Under the pieces are notes generated by a model. It saw only the letters and a program-made list of their open reading frames with translations. It had not been told where the DNA came from and searched no databases. A stretch of 64,000 nucleotides of DNA from MPNP01 sp965221445 (lineage in GTDB: Bacteria > Pseudomonadota > Alphaproteobacteria > Rhodobacterales > Rhodobacteraceae): the NCBI GenBank assembly GCA_965221445.1, contig CBDCSF010000013.1, positions 2,728,001 to 2,792,000 on the forward strand. The letters are read 5' to 3'. Position 1 is the first letter of the stretch. The number at the start of each line of letters is the position of its first letter. This document shows positions 61,333 to 64,000 of the stretch, piece after piece. The translations under genes and the position numbers were made by a program.

Positions 61333-64000
61333 TGAGTGTACGTCTCCCGTCAGGTGGTAGATTTATAGACCGAAACAAGTCACTTACCTTCAAGTTTAAT
61401 GGTAAGAAACTCAAAGGGTATCAAGGGGATACAGTCGCCTCAGCCCTATTGGCCAATAACCAACAACTCGTAGGTCGGAGTTTTAAATACCACAGACCAC
61501 GAGGTATTATTGCAAGTGGACCTGAAGACCCCAATGCTCTCTTTACAATCGGTAAGGATGGAGAAAGAGAACCGAACCAGGTTGGCACCATAACAGAATT
61601 GACAGGTGGTCTGGAAGTTCAAAGCCAAAACCATTGGCCCAGTTTGGAAACTGATTTGGGAAGTGTTGCCAATCTGGCTTCAAGCATTATCCCGGCTGGT
61701 TTTTATTACAAAACGTTTATGGCACCCAGGCAGGGCTGGAAGCATCTTTTCGAACCTGCAATAAGACAATCTGCCGGTTTGGGCCCTGCTCCTAAAGAGA
61801 GTGACGTTGACCACTATGAACATTTTTATGCCCATGTAGATCTACTAGTTGTAGGTGGTGGAGTAGCTGGGTTGCTTGCAACCAAAATATTGGCCGATAC
61901 AGGATTGAAAATTCTATTACTTGAACAGTCTCCGAATCTGGGTGGAAGATTGGTTCAGGATCATAAGGAATTTGGAGATGGATCATCGGAAGAATGGTTG
62001 AGTTCTACACTGCATGAGCTTTCTTCCATGAAAAATGTAACCATTCGTTCAAGAACATCCGTTTCAGGTGTCTATGATCATGGATATGTAATTGCTGATG
62101 AAAAACTACCGAAACCTTCAGGAAAAACTGGATATTTAAAAAGAAGAATTTGGAAGATCAGGGCAAACAGGATCATACTGGCAACAGGAGCAATTGAAAG
62201 ACCACTTTGTTTTGCTGGAAATGACATTCCAGGCGTTAGGTTGGCTTCTGGTATCAGAGACTATCTGATTAATTTTGGTGTATCACCTGGAGACCGGACT
62301 GCCATAATTACCAACAATGATGATGCCTATAAAACTGCCATTGCCTTGACGGAAGTGGGGCTTTCAGTTCCATTAGTTCTGGACACCAGGATAGAAATTA
62401 AAGGGACCTTGCCAACCAGAGCTCAAAAACTCGGTATCAGGATTGAGCCCGCTAGAGGGATTGCGGAGGTCCTAGGTAAGAAAAGCGTTTCTGGATTGGA
62501 AATGTGTTCTCAGGTTGGTGAAGGTACTTCTCTGGAAAGGATTGGTTGTGAAGCCATTGCAGTTTCTGGTGGTTGGTCTCCAACAGTACATTTATGGTCT
62601 CATTCAAGTGGTAAGGTTAAATGGGATGAATCAAGAGTAATGTTTGTTCCGGACTGGCAACATCCACCGATAGATAGACAGGGTAAGCAGAATGTTTTCC
62701 CGGTTGGCGCAGCCAATGGATACTTGCAATTACATGATATCCCTTCTGAGGTTGAAAAAACTGCCAAATTGGTGGCAAAGGATTTCGAGAAAGACCTGCC
62801 GGATATTCAACTTCCTGAGACTAGAAAGTTGACCGAACAAAGGTGTCAAGGTACCTGGTTAGTACCTTACGGATTGAAGCCGGCCAAGCGAGCAAAGGCA
62901 TGGGTAGATTTACAGAATGATGTCAAGGTGTCGGATATAGATTTGGCTGTCCTGGAAGGGTTTGAAAGTATAGAGCACTCCAAACGGTATACGACACTAG
63001 GTATGGCTACCGATCAAGGAAAAACCTCAAATGTTAACGGTATCGCCTTGGTTTCTCAGAATCTTGGAATTTCTATGGACAAGGTGGGGACAACTACTTT
63101 CCGTCCACCTTACTCACCAATACCCCTGGGTGCCATAGCTGGGTCGGCAAAACAGGAGTTGTTCAAACCGACAAGGAAAACCCCAATTGATTCCTGGCAT
63201 GTAGCCAACAATGCGCATTGGGAACCGGTTTCTGATTGGCGTAGGCCATATTGTTATTTGTTGGAAGGTGAATCTGTTGAAAATGCTGTGAACCGTGAAG
63301 CCCTGAGGGTTAGAACTACAGTGGGTCTGCTTGATGCCACGACTTTGGGTAAAATCCTGGTTAAAGGTAAAGATGCAGCAAAATTCCTTGATCTAATTTA
63401 TACCAATTCCATCAGTACTCTTAAGACAGGTCGCTGCAGATATGGATTGATGTGTGATGAAAATGGCTTCCTGATGGATGATGGGGTCGTTGCTAGATTG
63501 GATGAAACAACCTTCTTATGCCACACAACCACTGGTGGTGCAGATCATGTTCACGGTTGGATGGAAGATTGGTTACAATGCGAATGGTGGGATTGGAGGG
63601 TCTTTACTGCCAATATAACCGATCAATATGCTCAAATTGGTGTGGCTGGCCCTGATGCTGGGAAAGTACTGGAAAATCTGGGAGGGGCGGACCTGGGAGG
63701 GGAAGAGCTACCTTTTATGGCATGGAAGAAGTGTACCCTTGCCGGGCATGATGTTCAAGTATACAGAATATCGTTCTCCGGTGAGCTTTCATATGAAATT
63801 TCCATCAGAGCATCCGAAGGTCTGGAGCTTTGGGAAAAAATCTACGAGGCTGGAAAAAAGTTCTCCATAGAGCCTTACGGTACCGAAGCTCTTCATGTGC
63901 TTAGAGCTGAAAAGGGGTTCATCATGATTGGTGATGAAACTGATGGGACCATTATACCCCAGGACCTAGGCTTGGATTGGGCAATATCAAAGAAAAAGGA
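61332..64000 (+). CDS. soxA: Sarcosine oxidase subunit alpha (C-terminus beyond the window)
   Basis: 889 codons are visible, open at the right edge. The N-terminal part (FKFNGKKLKGYQGDTVASALLANN) is a ferredoxin-like 2Fe-2S domain fold without the four Cys, as usual in SoxA. It is followed by an NAD-binding domain (LLVVGGGVAGLLATKILADTG) and IILATGAIERPLCFAGNDIPG. From about residue 640 a GcvT-like tetrahydrofolate domain begins (REALRVRTTVGLLDATTLGKILVKG), which captures the formaldehyde as 5,10-methylene-THF. A soxG gamma subunit would be expected just outside. Together soxBDA indicate use of methylated glycine or betaine-derived compounds. Confidence 0.95.
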   Translation, partial: MSVRLPSGGRFIDRNKSLTFKFNGKKLKGYQGDTVASALLANNQQLVGRSFKYHRPRGIIASGPEDPNALFTIGKDGEREPNQVGTITELTGGLEVQSQNHWPSLETDLGSVANLASSIIPAGFYYKTFMAPRQGWKHLFEPAIRQSAGLGPAPKESDVDHYEHFYAHVDLLVVGGGVAGLLATKILADTGLKILLLEQSPNLGGRLVQDHKEFGDGSSEEWLSSTLHELSSMKNVTIRSRTSVSGVYDHGYVIADEKLPKPSGKTGYLKRRIWKIRANRIILATGAIERPLCFAGNDIPGVRLASGIRDYLINFGVSPGDRTAIITNNDDAYKTAIALTEVGLSVPLVLDTRIEIKGTLPTRAQKLGIRIEPARGIAEVLGKKSVSGLEMCSQVGEGTSLERIGCEAIAVSGGWSPTVHLWSHSSGKVKWDESRVMFVPDWQHPPIDRQGKQNVFPVGAANGYLQLHDIPSEVEKTAKLVAKDFEKDLPDIQLPETRKLTEQRCQGTWLVPYGLKPAKRAKAWVDLQNDVKVSDIDLAVLEGFESIEHSKRYTTLGMATDQGKTSNVNGIALVSQNLGISMDKVGTTTFRPPYSPIPLGAIAGSAKQELFKPTRKTPIDSWHVANNAHWEPVSDWRRPYCYLLEGESVENAVNREALRVRTTVGLLDATTLGKILVKGKDAAKFLDLIYTNSISTLKTGRCRYGLMCDENGFLMDDGVVARLDETTFLCHTTTGGADHVHGWMEDWLQCEWWDWRVFTANITDQYAQIGVAGPDAGKVLENLGGADLGGEELPFMAWKKCTLAGHDVQVYRISFSGELSYEISIRASEGLELWEKIYEAGKKFSIEPYGTEALHVLRAEKGFIMIGDETDGTIIPQDLGLDWAISKKK

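Noticed and set aside
1..64000. tRNA genes, rRNA or CRISPR arrays
   Set aside because: No cloverleaf-like GTTCGAATCC arms in a plausible context and no regularly spaced long direct repeats were seen by eye; a covariance search could still find a missed small RNA.

Overview
The window looks like chromosomal DNA of a low-GC alphaproteobacterium, probably free-living or marine. The core genes point there: lpxC-bamD-recN in a row, a bolA/J-domain/cobS/cobT block (aerobic cobaltochelatase), gatB, ruvX, DUF1289, ccmI, dusA and a heterotetrameric sarcosine oxidase operon, with many TTG starts and tight TAATG/TGATG overlaps. This taxonomic call is inferred from gene content and order.

Layout. 1-2713 (minus): beta-oxidation genes (hydratase/dehydrogenase, cut by the window edge, and thiolase) and a glutathione S-transferase. 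3175-9045: a peptide/nickel-type ABC importer (binding protein, two permeases, one fused double ATPase) with a hairpin after the binding-protein gene. 9384-10218: a TacA/TacT-type toxin-antitoxin pair behind a palindromic promoter. 10362-12789: two divergent dehydrogenases. 12976-19989: two same-orientation IS5-like copies bracket a large N6-adenine methylase with a nuclease-like N-terminus and a smaller nuclease-like gene; the outer flanks share TATA, as in a composite transposon. The first IS copy also contains a 192-bp MITE. 20309-22684: a SatD-type protein and a DUF3307 membrane protein behind three evenly spaced palindromes, then a dead HEPN/nucleotidyltransferase pair. 22704-31231: an inositol-dehydrogenase-like gene and, divergently, a tripartite tricarboxylate-type transporter (tctCBA) with four enzymes (enolase-superfamily dehydratase, DHDPS-family lyase, PdxA-type dehydrogenase, 3-hydroxyisobutyrate-type dehydrogenase). 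I read this as an uptake and catabolism cassette for a sugar acid or related hydroxy acid.

31355-45902 is mostly housekeeping: mtgA, an EF-hand/ECF sigma cluster, lpxC, bamD, recN, an M24 aminopeptidase, cobT, cobS, a J-domain protein, bolA, gatB and a gamma-glutamyl hydrolase. 46281-48235 is a nested mobile region: an element with the same ends as the MITE carries a HEPN/MNT toxin-antitoxin pair and is itself interrupted by an internally deleted IS1182-like element. 48788-51630 holds sodC, an IS110-type relic with three in-frame stops and an intact HEPN-like/nucleotidyltransferase pair. 51691-56596: an autotransporter and a PcfJ-domain protein. 56654-64000: dusA, DUF1289, ruvX, ccmI and soxB-soxD-soxA (soxA cut by the window edge).

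The most unusual parts are the composite-transposon-like methylase island, the toxin-antitoxin cassette inside MITE-like ends, the SatD/DUF3307 pair with its three-palindrome and possibly leaderless promoter, and three HEPN/MNT modules in different states of preservation. No tRNA, rRNA or CRISPR array was seen.
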